NCBI GenBank assembly: GCA_002344425.1
Contig: DDTV01000023.1
Location: 1 to 16,415, forward strand
Length of the DNA: 16,415 nucleotides
Reading direction: 5' to 3'
From: Candidatus Falkowbacteria bacterium UBA2355
Lineage (GTDB): Bacteria; Patescibacteriota; Patescibacteriia; Patescibacteriales; Patescibacteriaceae
Numbering within the stretch: position 1 is the stretch's first letter; every line of letters starts with the position of its first letter. Shown here in pieces: positions 1 to 7,687 of this stretch. The position numbers were made by a program, and so were the translations under genes. The notes below the pieces were generated by a model. That model did no database searches. It saw only the letters and a list, made by a program, of their open reading frames with translations, and had not been told where the DNA came from.

Positions 1-217
1 AATAAACTTTATTCAAAGGCAGAATGTGTTCAAAGGCGGAAAAATATATTTTCCTTTCCCCTGTCTCAAAACAAAACAGATGCGGCTTATGGCCGACCCG
101 TTCTTGAAATTTAAGCCACGCGGAACCTTGCAAAAATTGGCAGGGCGAGCAAGACGCCGCGTAAGCGTCGAGTTTGGCTAAATTATGTTCGCTGATAGTT
201 TCTTCGCTGATTTGCAT
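1..217 (-). CDS. FemAB/FemX-like aminoacyltransferase, N-terminal part (runs off window)
   Basis: An open frame starts at ATG 217-215 and runs to the window edge, giving the first 72 codons. Residues around 28-40 read FLQGSAWLKFQERVG, which resembles the FLQS-x-x-W-x-x-F-Q signature at the start of FemAB/FemX peptidyltransferases. These are GNAT-fold enzymes that add amino acids to the peptidoglycan stem peptide in the cytoplasm. The gene starts 1 nt after the stop of the DUF3850 gene, so it is probably translationally coupled in the same minus-strand operon. The C-terminal catalytic domain lies outside the window, so the assignment rests on one N-terminal motif. Another GNAT-fold protein is the main alternative. 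Confidence 0.55.
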   Translation of the reverse strand, partial: MQISEETISEHNLAKLDAYAASCSPCQFLQGSAWLKFQERVGHKPHLFCFETGERKIYFSAFEHILPLNKVY

Positions 218-218
218 C

Positions 219-482
219 TTATTCCAAAGAAATTACGACCAAGCCCTTTTCCATAATTTCTTCTTGCGACCAAAAAAGTTTATCGAGCTTGACTTTGACT
301 ACATAGCTAACTTTTTTTTCCAACTCGCGTCCGGTATACTTTTGCGTTGCCGGATTGAATTCTCTAAGCCAAAGAGTGTCGCCTTCGCCTATTTCGAATT
401 CATCCAAACGAAGATCAAAGTGTTTTTTGCCGTCTATAATGGCTTGAAAATATTCCGGCCAAGCTTTTTTTTCTACTTTCAT
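219..482 (-). CDS. DUF3850 / ASCH-like (PUA-fold) small protein
   Basis: This 87-residue protein has the DUF3850 pattern. It opens with a W-x-x-Y-F-x-A-I segment, followed by DGKKHFDLRL, the acidic GEGDTLWLREF stretch, and a YTGRE motif near residue 49. DUF3850 belongs to the ASCH/PUA-like beta-barrel group, thought to bind RNA or modified nucleotides, but no specific substrate is established and none is implied by the sequence. The length fits a single stand-alone domain. It lies 4 nt downstream of ruvA and 1 nt upstream of the FemAB-like gene, so it is most likely cotranscribed. Confidence 0.75.
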   Translation of the reverse strand: MKVEKKAWPEYFQAIIDGKKHFDLRLDEFEIGEGDTLWLREFNPATQKYTGRELEKKVSYVVKVKLDKLFWSQEEIMEKGLVVISLE

Positions 483-486
483 AGGT

Positions 487-1044
487 TTAAATATGTTTTA
501 AAGCTTCTTTAATTCTTTGTCCGCTGTCGGTTATCGACGCGTCAACGCGGGACAGGGCGTCGCGGGCCTGACTAGCCGGATAACCTAGTGCGATCAAGGC
601 CTGAACTTCATCCGATCCCCCGACTTCCGAACCGCTGACGTTAATATCGCCGACTTTGTTTTTTAATTCTAAAATTACCCGCTCCGCCGTCTTACGACCG
701 ATACCCGAGACTTGCGTTAGCATGTCGGCGTCGCCGCGGGCAATCGCGGAACGCAAGGCGGGTGTCGAAGATAAACTCAAAAAAGCCAGAGCCGATTTCG
801 GTCCGACGCCGGAGACTGATAAAAGCGATTCGAACAAATCAAGTTCATCAAGCGATTTCATGCCGTAATGTTCAATCGCATTTTCACGGGCGGCTTCGTG
901 CAAAAACAATTCAATATCTGTCCCCGGTTGAGCTTCGGCTAAAACCGCCGGAGTGACCGTAATTCGGTAACCCAACTCCCCCGTCCTAACAACAAGATCG
1001 TCTTTAATTTTTGCGATGATTGTACCTTTGATGTATGAAAGCAT
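487..1044 (-). CDS. ruvA: Holliday junction branch-migration protein RuvA
   Basis: RuvA tetramers bind four-way DNA junctions and load the RuvB motor for branch migration in recombination repair. The 185-residue product has the family's three domains. There is an N-terminal OB fold (about 1-65, starting MLSYIKGTI). Two helix-hairpin-helix motifs follow, LLSVSGVGPKSALAFLS at about 74-90 and LTQVSGIGRKTAERVILEL at about 109-127. A short flexible linker then leads to the RuvB-contacting domain III (about 143-185, with EVQALIALGY). The length is slightly below the E. coli protein (about 203 aa), mainly in the linker. ruvB and ruvC are not in this window. It sits in the minus-strand operon between the repeat protein and the DUF3850 gene. 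Confidence 0.97.
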   Translation of the reverse strand: MLSYIKGTIIAKIKDDLVVRTGELGYRITVTPAVLAEAQPGTDIELFLHEAARENAIEHYGMKSLDELDLFESLLSVSGVGPKSALAFLSLSSTPALRSAIARGDADMLTQVSGIGRKTAERVILELKNKVGDINVSGSEVGGSDEVQALIALGYPASQARDALSRVDASITDSGQRIKEALKHI

Positions 1045-1048
1045 ATTT

Positions 1049-1906
1049 TTAAGCAGCCGTCTTTAATGATTCAAAAATATAATTTGAATGAAGACCCTGT
1101 AAAATACCTTTTCTAACTTTATTATAAGCTTCTCCTGTATTTAATGTCAGCATATTTATAAGTCTCTCACGAGTTTCATTAGCTTTTTTATTATCAATTC
1201 CTGCCAAGCTGGTACCAACAAAAAATGGATTAATATTCAAAAATTTATCCCTCAACTCCCAAGCCTTAGGTTCATTAGAGCCTGTATAACTCATAAGTAC
1301 AGCCTGCTCGTCCAGTGAGGCGATTTGTTTGCGCATCGCTTCGACGCGTTGGCCGGATAAACCGATTAAACTGCCGGCGACAAAAGCTGGGTATTCATTA
1401 ACATAATCCGCCCGTATTTTCCATGCCGCTTCACTATTAACACCAGCCAAACCTTCTAAAATACTTGAAATTGCTTGTCTGTCCTTTAATAATTCATTGC
1501 GTAATTCCCAGGCGCGTGGCGTATCGATATTTGCAATGCTTTCCGCCAAACCATTGGCGACGCCGGCTTCATCAAGTCGTTCTTTTATTTTTTGACGCAA
1601 TTGCCAAGCAATTTCGCTATCGTCACCAGCAAGACTGCGGGCGACGGACTCCGGCGCGTCTTCCAATAAGTTAACGCGCAATTCATAAGCTTTCTCCGTT
1701 CTAATTCCCGCTAAACCTTGGGCGACGCCGCGGCGACCGTCTTTGGAATGACCCAGTAAATATAATCTAATTTCCCAAGCTTCGGGAGTATCAAGCCCTG
1801 CCAAACAGGCGCCGCTGTAAAACGGCTCTTCAGCTTTGAAATTATTATATATTTCGTAGATATTATGAGACGAATCTTGTTCTAATGAAATTAGTTCGGG
1901 TTTCAT
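1049..1906 (-). CDS. AWELR-repeat protein, predicted alpha-helical solenoid
   Basis: I do not recognise a named family. The 285 residues after about position 30 consist of eight imperfect repeats of about 27-30 residues, with approximate consensus VA-x-SLAG-x-DT-x-x-AWELR-x-x-LL. Copies begin near residues 32, 62, 89, 117, 149, 176, 204 and 230. The most constant positions are SLAG/GLAG and AW-x-(L/I)R. Two predicted helices per unit suggest a HEAT- or TPR-like right-handed solenoid, probably a protein- or nucleic-acid-binding scaffold. There is no signal peptide or membrane segment, so it should be cytoplasmic. It lies 11 nt downstream of the MazG-like gene and 4 nt upstream of ruvA. Function is unknown. 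Confidence 0.8.
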   Translation of the reverse strand: MKPELISLEQDSSHNIYEIYNNFKAEEPFYSGACLAGLDTPEAWEIRLYLLGHSKDGRRGVAQGLAGIRTEKAYELRVNLLEDAPESVARSLAGDDSEIAWQLRQKIKERLDEAGVANGLAESIANIDTPRAWELRNELLKDRQAISSILEGLAGVNSEAAWKIRADYVNEYPAFVAGSLIGLSGQRVEAMRKQIASLDEQAVLMSYTGSNEPKAWELRDKFLNINPFFVGTSLAGIDNKKANETRERLINMLTLNTGEAYNKVRKGILQGLHSNYIFESLKTAA

Positions 1907-1917
1907 ATTGTTTTCTT

Positions 1918-2220
1918 CTAAGCTTCTTCTAAAATAATTCTCGCCTTAAAAGCGCCGCGTTCTTCTCTTTTCTGTTTTTGGATTTCAATAACATCGTCTA
2001 ATTTCCATTCCTTAGCTTCCAAAATTGCCGTAATGACTTCGAAAATATCAGCCATCTCTTCCTTATTCTCATCTTTTAAAAATTCCTCGACTTCTTCTTT
2101 TAATTTCTCTTTTAGCTTTGACCAGTACTCAACTTCATCGGCAATATGAGTTACCACCGTTTCACCTTTGCTTTTAATATACTCGGGAATCTTATCTCTG
2201 ACCAGCTTATTGTATTTCAT
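1918..2220 (-). CDS. MazG-like all-alpha house-cleaning NTP pyrophosphohydrolase
   Basis: The 100-residue protein starts MKYNKLVRDKIPEYI, the hallmark of a small all-alpha NTP-PPase group related to MazG and phosphoribosyl-ATP pyrophosphohydrolase. These enzymes hydrolyse noncanonical NTPs to NMP and pyrophosphate. The metal-binding pattern is visible: acidic E42-E43 and E45-E46 on one helix, then E55-x-x-D58 (EEMAD) on the next. Its length is typical of the single-domain form. It follows htpX by 1 nt and precedes the repeat protein by 11 nt, consistent with operon membership. The exact nucleotide substrate cannot be read from sequence. Confidence 0.85.
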   Translation of the reverse strand: MKYNKLVRDKIPEYIKSKGETVVTHIADEVEYWSKLKEKLKEEVEEFLKDENKEEMADIFEVITAILEAKEWKLDDVIEIQKQKREERGAFKARIILEEA

Positions 2221-2221
2221 A

Positions 2222-3142
2222 TTATTTTACCTCAATCCCCCGCAAGGCGGCGATACGCTCGGTTACGGGCGGATGGGTCATAAAGGCCTTTGTCCAAAAA
2301 CCGACTTTCTCGCCCGCGTCTTCTTTAAAAGGCGAAGCGAAATACAAATGCGCGGTCGCGCGGTTCGCAACTTCCAAAGGCTCATGATCGCGGGAAATTT
2401 TTTCCAAAGCCGAAGCCAAACCTTCGGGATAACGGGTCAGCATTGCGCCGTCGGCATCAGCCAAAAATTCGCGTTTTCTAGAAATCGCTAGTTGCAACAG
2501 GGTCGCAAAAATCGGCGCTAAAATCGCCAGAATTATAGCAACAATTGTTACGACGAGTTGAAGCTGATTGGCTTCGCGGCTGTCAGAAGAAGAGCGGCGA
2601 TGGCCGAAGAGAGAAAAACGCATAAAGAAATCGGCAAGCAGGACAACCACGCCGACCATAACGGTCGCGATCGTTGCGACTAAAATATCGCGGTTCCCGA
2701 TGTGCGATAATTCGTGCGCAATAACTCCTTCCAATTCAACCTTATCCAATTTTTGAATAATACCCGTGGTCAGGGCGATTGCCGCGTGCTTCGGGTCTCG
2801 TCCCGTAGCAAAGGCGTTAGGCGCCGTATCATCAATAATATAAATTTTTGGAACCGGTAAACCGGCCGTGATGCACAAATTTTCTACTAATCTATACAGT
2901 TCCCTATTCTCTTCCATCTTTAATAAATGAGCACTGCTCATTGATAAAACAATTTTGTCGCTCCACCAATAAGAAATGAAACTCGAGATCATACTAAAGC
3001 CAACCGCAATATACAAAATCCCAGGCTCCTGCATGGCTTGCGAAAATACCCAACCGATCAAAATAACAGCAACAAAGAAGATTGTCATCAACAACCATGT
3101 TTTTCTTTTATTTGAATCGATGTGGGTATACAGTGAAGGCAT
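2222..3142 (-). CDS. htpX: HtpX family M48 membrane metalloprotease
   Basis: HtpX is a zinc endopeptidase of the inner membrane that helps degrade misfolded membrane proteins. The 306-residue product has the zinc site H143-E-L-S-H147. The third ligand is a glutamate at about 225, in a REFLADADGA segment. Hydrophobic segments at about 16-35, 41-58, 152-172 and 195-220 match the family's four membrane spans. The C-terminal motif FMTHPPVTERIAALR is also characteristic. The stop is 1 nt before the MazG-like gene. lemA and htpX commonly occur together; here a HEPN-like gene separates them. Regulation is probably with the operon, as no internal promoter was recognised. Confidence 0.96.
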   Translation of the reverse strand: MPSLYTHIDSNKRKTWLLMTIFFVAVILIGWVFSQAMQEPGILYIAVGFSMISSFISYWWSDKIVLSMSSAHLLKMEENRELYRLVENLCITAGLPVPKIYIIDDTAPNAFATGRDPKHAAIALTTGIIQKLDKVELEGVIAHELSHIGNRDILVATIATVMVGVVVLLADFFMRFSLFGHRRSSSDSREANQLQLVVTIVAIILAILAPIFATLLQLAISRKREFLADADGAMLTRYPEGLASALEKISRDHEPLEVANRATAHLYFASPFKEDAGEKVGFWTKAFMTHPPVTERIAALRGIEVK

Positions 3143-3144
3143 AA

Positions 3145-3612
3145 TTAAAATGGACCTAAGTTAAATTTTGGTTGAATCAAACCGTCATCTAGCATCTGAA
3201 TAACTTTTTCACACGCTAACTTAAAATCATCATAAAAATCTTCAGCTACTAATACAAGCCTGCTTTCTGGATTAATGGACAAATTAGTCGCTCCATTCTT
3301 TCTTTCACTAAAACCAATTTTAGGGTTAGGCGTAGTCATATGATTAACCCCGCATCTCAATTCGGTATAAAGATCATGCGTAGAATTTTTTGAATTATAT
3401 TTCTTATATTCTGCTGGGAATAGTTTATCAATTGCATCACGAAATCTTTTTTCACTTGTATACCTTCTAAAAAGACCATCATTATCTATACAATTACCCA
3501 ATAATTCAATGGCTGATGCCATGAGTGTAAATGATAAAAAAGCATGGCGCTGAACAATATCCCCAATCTCTCCTATTAGAACATCTTGGATATATTCTTT
3601 TTGAGTTTTCAT
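3145..3612 (-). CDS. HEPN-like protein of unknown function (Rx4H motif)
   Basis: No named gene is recognised. The 155-residue protein is predicted to be mostly helical. A helix at about 25-43 leads to the segment LYTELRCGVNH (81-91), which holds R86-x4-H91. That arrangement matches the catalytic motif of HEPN-superfamily ribonucleases, which often act in toxin or phage-defence settings. A second helical stretch, with EDFYDDF and CEKVIQML, is at about 124-141. The gene sits between lemA (4 nt gap) and htpX (2 nt gap) and is visibly more AT-rich than either, suggesting a later insertion into a conserved pair. The HEPN call is inference from motif and helical context; nuclease activity is not shown. 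Confidence 0.6.
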   Translation of the reverse strand: MKTQKEYIQDVLIGEIGDIVQRHAFLSFTLMASAIELLGNCIDNDGLFRRYTSEKRFRDAIDKLFPAEYKKYNSKNSTHDLYTELRCGVNHMTTPNPKIGFSERKNGATNLSINPESRLVLVAEDFYDDFKLACEKVIQMLDDGLIQPKFNLGPF

Positions 3613-3616
3613 TAAA

Positions 3617-4174
3617 TTAAAATGAAACTTTCACATTCTCCTTCTCTTCCGCCGCTGCTTCAAAGAATTCACGTGATTTAAAGCCGAGCATGTTGCCGAT
3701 CATATTGGTCGGGAATACTTCAAGTTTCGTATTGAAGTCGCGGACATTGGTGTTGTAGAAGCGACGTGAAGCTTGAATCTTGTTTTCAGTATCGGAAAGT
3801 TCGCGTTGTAGTTCTAAGAAATTAGTGTTGGCTTTTAGATCTGGATAAGCTTCGGACAAAGCAAAGATGCTCTTCAAGGTTGAAGAAAGCATATTTTCGG
3901 CTTTTTCTAGTTCTTGACGATTGCCGGAATTCTGCGCGCTCATCGCGGCGTTACGAGCCTGAATTACTTTATCTAATGTTCCCTGTTCATGCGCAGCATA
4001 ACCCTTAACCGTTTCAACGAGGTTAGGAATAAGGTCATGACGACGCTTTAATTGCACATCAATATCGGCCCAGGCTTCATCAACGCGATTCTTTAAGCGA
4101 ATCAAGCTGTTGTATAAGCCGATAACAATCAAAATCAAAAGAGCGATAATAGCGATAATAATCCATGTTCCCAT
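3617..4174 (-). CDS. lemA: LemA family protein
   Basis: LemA proteins are small membrane-anchored proteins of poorly defined role, often adjacent to HtpX-type proteases. This 185-residue product has an N-terminal hydrophobic anchor at about 3-22. It is followed by the family core: NSLIRLKNRVDEAWADIDV, then QLKRRHDLIPNLVETVKGY, then LKANTNFLELQRELSDTE, ending in YNTNVRDFNTKLEVFPTN. The rest is predicted to be a long helical bundle facing outside or the periplasm-equivalent space. It appears to head the tight lemA to femAB-like gene series, since a 93-nt gap with a palindromic repeat lies upstream. No clear promoter or Shine-Dalgarno sequence is visible before ATG 4174. Confidence 0.95.
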   Translation of the reverse strand: MGTWIIIAIIALLILIVIGLYNSLIRLKNRVDEAWADIDVQLKRRHDLIPNLVETVKGYAAHEQGTLDKVIQARNAAMSAQNSGNRQELEKAENMLSSTLKSIFALSEAYPDLKANTNFLELQRELSDTENKIQASRRFYNTNVRDFNTKLEVFPTNMIGNMLGFKSREFFEAAAEEKENVKVSF

Positions 4175-4201
4175 ATAATTTTGTTAGTGAATAAACTATT
4201 T

Positions 4202-4260
4202 TGTCATCCCCCGCGTAGGCGGGGGATCTTTAGATTCCCCGGTCAAGCCGGGGAATGACA
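4202..4260. repeat. Nested palindromic intergenic repeat (double hairpin)
   Basis: The outer arms TGTCAT and ATGACA enclose two GC-rich hairpins. The first has the 9-bp stem ATCCCCCGC/GCGGGGGAT with loop GTAG; the second has ATTCCCCGG/CCGGGGAAT with a 5-nt loop. It resembles widely dispersed bacterial palindromic repeats of the GTCATCCCC type. It lies between the DUF1761 gene and lemA and could act as a transcript-processing or attenuation site. There is no U-tract, so a classical terminator is unlikely. A decayed relative lies inside ileS at 5471-5491. Confidence 0.85.
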
Positions 4261-4267
4261 CAGTTAA

Positions 4268-4690
4268 TTATTTCCAATTTCCTAAAATCAAACCGAAAAT
4301 TACAAACAAGACCAAATAATAGCCGGCCTGGATTAAGAAACGAGCCCAGGAGACTTTGCTTGAATCATTGTTCCACATAGCTCCGGCCGCGACGGTCGGG
4401 ATGAGGAAGGCCGCCCAAATCCAGAGCGCGTTTTCCACGCCGCTGGCATCGGTCCAGCCTTTGATATAATAGGCTAAAACCCAAGCTTGAAAGAGCGCAA
4501 GAATAAAAGTCACAACATAAAGCGGGCCGGCGCGTTTTTGCATTTCTTTGCGTTTGGCTTCGTCCAAAGACGTTGCGCCGATAACGTGCATCCACTTTTT
4601 ACCGAACAAAGGTCCATACCAAACAAAACCGAGAATCATTGCAGCGACGCCGCAGGCGAGCACCGCATAATAATTGATTGTTATATCCAT
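4268..4690 (-). CDS. DUF1761 family membrane protein
   Basis: The 140-residue protein begins MDITINYYAVLACGVAAMI and continues LGFVWYGPLFGKKWM, the DUF1761 signature (N-Y-x-AV ... G-x-x-WYGPLFGK-x-W). Four hydrophobic segments (about 8-27, 55-75, 85-103 and 117-136 from this start) predict an integral membrane protein. Function is unknown for the family. I chose ATG 4690 because AGGA lies 8 nt upstream. The longer open frame back to 4732 would add 14 residues (DPETSSGRHRKKY type) translated from the palindromic repeat at 4703-4784, so it is almost certainly untranslated. It follows ileS by about 100 nt and may share its transcript. Confidence 0.88.
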   Translation of the reverse strand: MDITINYYAVLACGVAAMILGFVWYGPLFGKKWMHVIGATSLDEAKRKEMQKRAGPLYVVTFILALFQAWVLAYYIKGWTDASGVENALWIWAAFLIPTVAAGAMWNNDSSKVSWARFLIQAGYYLVLFVIFGLILGNWK

Positions 4691-4702
4691 ATATTTTTTC
4701 CT

Positions 4703-4784
4703 GTGTCGTCCTGAACTTGTTTCAGGATCCATTATATCGTAGTAATTGCGGAATCATGGATCCTGACATTCGTCAGGATGACAC
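4703..4784. repeat. Nested palindromic intergenic repeat (CCTGA/TCAGG type)
   Basis: Outer arms GTGTC and GACAC enclose two hairpins: TCCTGAA/TTCAGGA (4709-4727, 5-nt loop) and TCCTGAC/GTCAGGA (4761-4778, 4-nt loop). Alternatively, an inner stem GGATCCAT/ATGGATCC pairs 4725-4732 with 4756-4763. The architecture mirrors the repeat at 4202-4260 but the arms differ in sequence, so they are two subfamilies. It lies between the ileS stop and the DUF1761 start. No U-tract is visible on either strand. Confidence 0.8.
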
Positions 4785-4789
4785 GTGGA

Positions 4790-7675
4790 TTAGACTTTGT
4801 TAATACTTAATAATAAAACCTTATTATTTACTTTATTCTCAACCATCTCCTCCACTTTTTCCATTACAAGCGTATCAGCCAAGACATCGGCTTTAATATC
4901 TTCGACGTATTGTTCCATTGTTTGTTTCACCACTTCATCATCCGAAGACCAGGCCAAGCTAATTCGGTCTTTAATCGTCAAGCCTTTTTCCTTTCTCATA
5001 CCGTTAATCAAACGAACAACTTCGCGTTTTAAGCCTTCGCGTTCAAGTTCCGGCGTAATCGCCGTGTCTAACTCAACCTTTTCTTCCGCTCCGTCAATGA
5101 ATATAACTTCTTTGACATTCAGTTCGTCGGTAATCAAGGCAATTAATTCTTTAGAATCTAGTTTGATTCTTGAAACAGTGATTTTTTGTAAAGGCTGACG
5201 AATTTTCATCTTAGCCGCATCGCGCGCCGCAAGCCCCATCTCAACTATCCTTCGAACCGTTCCCATCTGTGTGATAATTTCTTCATCAGCGGTATTGGCG
5301 GTCGGCCAATGTTCAAGATGAACGCTGGCTTTAGGATTAACAAATTCAAAGCCGCTTGCTTTTTGCCATAATGCTTCGGCGGTAAAAGGCATAAAGGGAG
5401 CCATAACCTTGGCCAATTCTATAAATACAAATTTCATCGTAGCTAAAGCCGCCTGCTTATCTTCGCGCCTGTCCTCGCGTAGGCGGGGATCAACTTTAAA
5501 ACGATCGCGCGAACGGCGCAAATACCAAGTCGAAAATTCATCGATGAATTCGGTAATCGGCCGCATTGAACGCGGCAAATCATATTCATTCATCGACTTC
5601 GTCACCGTTTCAATCAATTGATTTAATTTAGCAATAATCCACTTATCCAAAACATTAACCGAGAAAATCTTTTCTTCAGAGGTTTCGGTGGCGTACATTT
5701 GATAAAAAGAATAGACGTTCCACAGCAACATGACATTTTTGCGCAAGGCTTCTTCAACGCCCTTTTCGGAAAAATTCATATTCTCGGCCTGCATCACCGG
5801 CGCTGACAACATATAGGCACGCAAGGCATCGGCGCCGTATTTTTCAAATACCACATTAGGATCAGGATAATTATTAAGCCGCTTCGACATCTTCTTGCCG
5901 TCTTCGGCTAAAACCGTTCCATTGACAATAACATTCTTAAAGGCCGGCTTGTTATACAAGGCCGTACCCAAAACATGCAGATAATAAAACCAGCAACGCG
6001 TCTGATCTATTCCTTCGGCGATAAATTCCGCGGGAAAATTATTTTCGAAGCGTTCTTTGTTTTCAAAAGGATAATGCATTTGCGCATACGGCATTGAACC
6101 GGAATCAAACCACGTATCAAGCACATCGGGAATGCGGCGCATTACTTTTCCGCTTTTTGAAGTAAAGGTGATTTTATCAACAATGTGCTTATGCAAATCA
6201 GTCACTTTTTGTCCCGAAGCCTCCTCCAGTTCTTTAATCGAACCGAAGACCATTGTTTCAGTTGCGTCTTCCGAGCGCCACATAGGAATAACGCTTGCCC
6301 AAAAACGCTGTCTCGAAACCGACCAATCGCGCGCGCCTTCAAGCCAGTTTCCGAAACGGCCTTCTTTGATATACTCCGGCGACCAATTTATTTCTTTGGC
6401 GGTTTCAAGCATGGCGTCTTTGAATTTTGAAACGGCGACGAACCAGGAGCTGGTCGCGTAATTTATCAAAGGCGTATCGCAGCGCCAGCAATGCGGATAA
6501 CTGTGTTCATACTTCTCTTTGGCAAACAAGAGATTTTTCGCCGTCAAATATTTGATAATTTCAACATCGGTCGCGGTTACGTCTTCAATCGGCTTAACAT
6601 GGCGTCCGGCAAAATCCTTTACCTCGGCTTTCATAACTCCGTCCATGCCGACATGCTGAATAAAAGGCAGATTTTTTTCTTTGCCAAGAGCCATGTCATC
6701 TTCGCCAAAGGCCGGCGCGATATGGACAATACCGGTTCCCTCTTCGGCCAGCACAAAATCGGCGGAATAAATTTTCCAACCGTTTTCGCGGTTTGCCAAT
6801 GTTTCATCGGCCGAATAATAATCGAACAAAGGCTTGTATGACTTGCCGACCAAATCCTTGCCTTTCAAGGTTGCAATAACTTCAATGTCGGGAGATTTTT
6901 TTTCCTGTTCTGATTTTGACAAAATCAAAAGCTCATTATCTTTTTTTACCTTGATATAATCTAATTCCGGATTAACCGCTAAAGCGACGTTGCCGGGCAA
7001 GGTCCAAGGCGTCGTGGTCCAAGCCAATAAAAATGTTCCCGGCTCATCGGCTAATTCGAATTTCGCAACCACCGATAAATCTTTGATGTCTTTATAACCG
7101 TCAGCTACTTCGGTTTGCGACAAGGTTGTTTCGCAACGCGGACAAATAAACATTGAACGATAGCCTTCGTATACCAAACCTTTATCGTACAATTGTTTAA
7201 AGACCCACCAGACCGATTCCATAAAGGCCGGATCCAAAGTCTTATAATCGTTTTCCATATCGACCCAGCGGCCGAGCTTAGACACCATTTCCTTCCAAGC
7301 ATCGACATAACTTAATACCTTCGAACGGCAAGCTTCATTGAACTTATCAATGCCGAGTTCGACAATCTGTCGTTTATTGGTAATGCCCATTTCTTTTTCA
7401 ACGATGTTTTCAATCGGCAAGCCATGGCAATCCCAGCCCCATTTTCTTTCAACTCTAAAACCGCGCATGGTCCAATAGCGCGGTACAACGTCTTTCATTA
7501 AAGACGCCACGATATGTCCATAATGCGGCGTTCCCGTCGCAAAGGGAGGGCCGTCGTAAAAAACATATTCACCAGACGGCGCTTCTTTATTAACGGATTG
7601 TTCAAAAGTCTCAGAGCTTTGCCAAAAGTCTCTAATCTGGCCTTCTAAAGCTATATAATGGGGCTTTTCAGTCAT
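4790..7675 (-). CDS. ileS: Isoleucyl-tRNA synthetase, eukaryote-like type 2
   Basis: This class Ia enzyme charges tRNA-Ile in the cytoplasm. The 961-residue product has the adenylate motif GPPFATGTPHYGH (about 42-54), the WDCHGLPIE segment near 79, and the second signature K595-M-S-K-R599. An editing (CP1) domain lies between them, and Cys pairs in ICPRCETTL and HCWRCDTPL may bind metal. The PPFATG-x-PHYGH form, rather than the bacterial PPYANG-x-x-H-x-GH form, places it with type-2/eukaryote-like IleRS, a group known for low mupirocin sensitivity. A 10-13 residue extra segment at about 726-738 (VDPRLREDR) is encoded by a palindromic repeat. The start at 7675 is directly downstream of a consensus promoter. 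Confidence 0.97.
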   Translation of the reverse strand: MTEKPHYIALEGQIRDFWQSSETFEQSVNKEAPSGEYVFYDGPPFATGTPHYGHIVASLMKDVVPRYWTMRGFRVERKWGWDCHGLPIENIVEKEMGITNKRQIVELGIDKFNEACRSKVLSYVDAWKEMVSKLGRWVDMENDYKTLDPAFMESVWWVFKQLYDKGLVYEGYRSMFICPRCETTLSQTEVADGYKDIKDLSVVAKFELADEPGTFLLAWTTTPWTLPGNVALAVNPELDYIKVKKDNELLILSKSEQEKKSPDIEVIATLKGKDLVGKSYKPLFDYYSADETLANRENGWKIYSADFVLAEEGTGIVHIAPAFGEDDMALGKEKNLPFIQHVGMDGVMKAEVKDFAGRHVKPIEDVTATDVEIIKYLTAKNLLFAKEKYEHSYPHCWRCDTPLINYATSSWFVAVSKFKDAMLETAKEINWSPEYIKEGRFGNWLEGARDWSVSRQRFWASVIPMWRSEDATETMVFGSIKELEEASGQKVTDLHKHIVDKITFTSKSGKVMRRIPDVLDTWFDSGSMPYAQMHYPFENKERFENNFPAEFIAEGIDQTRCWFYYLHVLGTALYNKPAFKNVIVNGTVLAEDGKKMSKRLNNYPDPNVVFEKYGADALRAYMLSAPVMQAENMNFSEKGVEEALRKNVMLLWNVYSFYQMYATETSEEKIFSVNVLDKWIIAKLNQLIETVTKSMNEYDLPRSMRPITEFIDEFSTWYLRRSRDRFKVDPRLREDRREDKQAALATMKFVFIELAKVMAPFMPFTAEALWQKASGFEFVNPKASVHLEHWPTANTADEEIITQMGTVRRIVEMGLAARDAAKMKIRQPLQKITVSRIKLDSKELIALITDELNVKEVIFIDGAEEKVELDTAITPELEREGLKREVVRLINGMRKEKGLTIKDRISLAWSSDDEVVKQTMEQYVEDIKADVLADTLVMEKVEEMVENKVNNKVLLLSINKV
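5471..5491. repeat. Palindromic repeat remnant inserted in frame inside ileS
   Basis: The near-palindrome with arms GTCCTCGC and GCGGGGATC around GTAG shares a 13-nt core (CGCGTAGGCGGGG) with the intergenic repeat at 4202-4260. On the coding strand it encodes about DPRLREDR, placed between the conserved RRSRDRF and QAALAT segments of IleRS. The reading frame is intact, so the gene appears to have tolerated it. Confidence 0.75.
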
Positions 7676-7687
7676 ATATGTCTTTCA

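Noticed and set aside
4691..4732. Upstream start giving a 154-residue DUF1761 protein
   Set aside because: The extra residues are a translation of the palindromic repeat; AGGA and the family N-terminus support ATG 4690.
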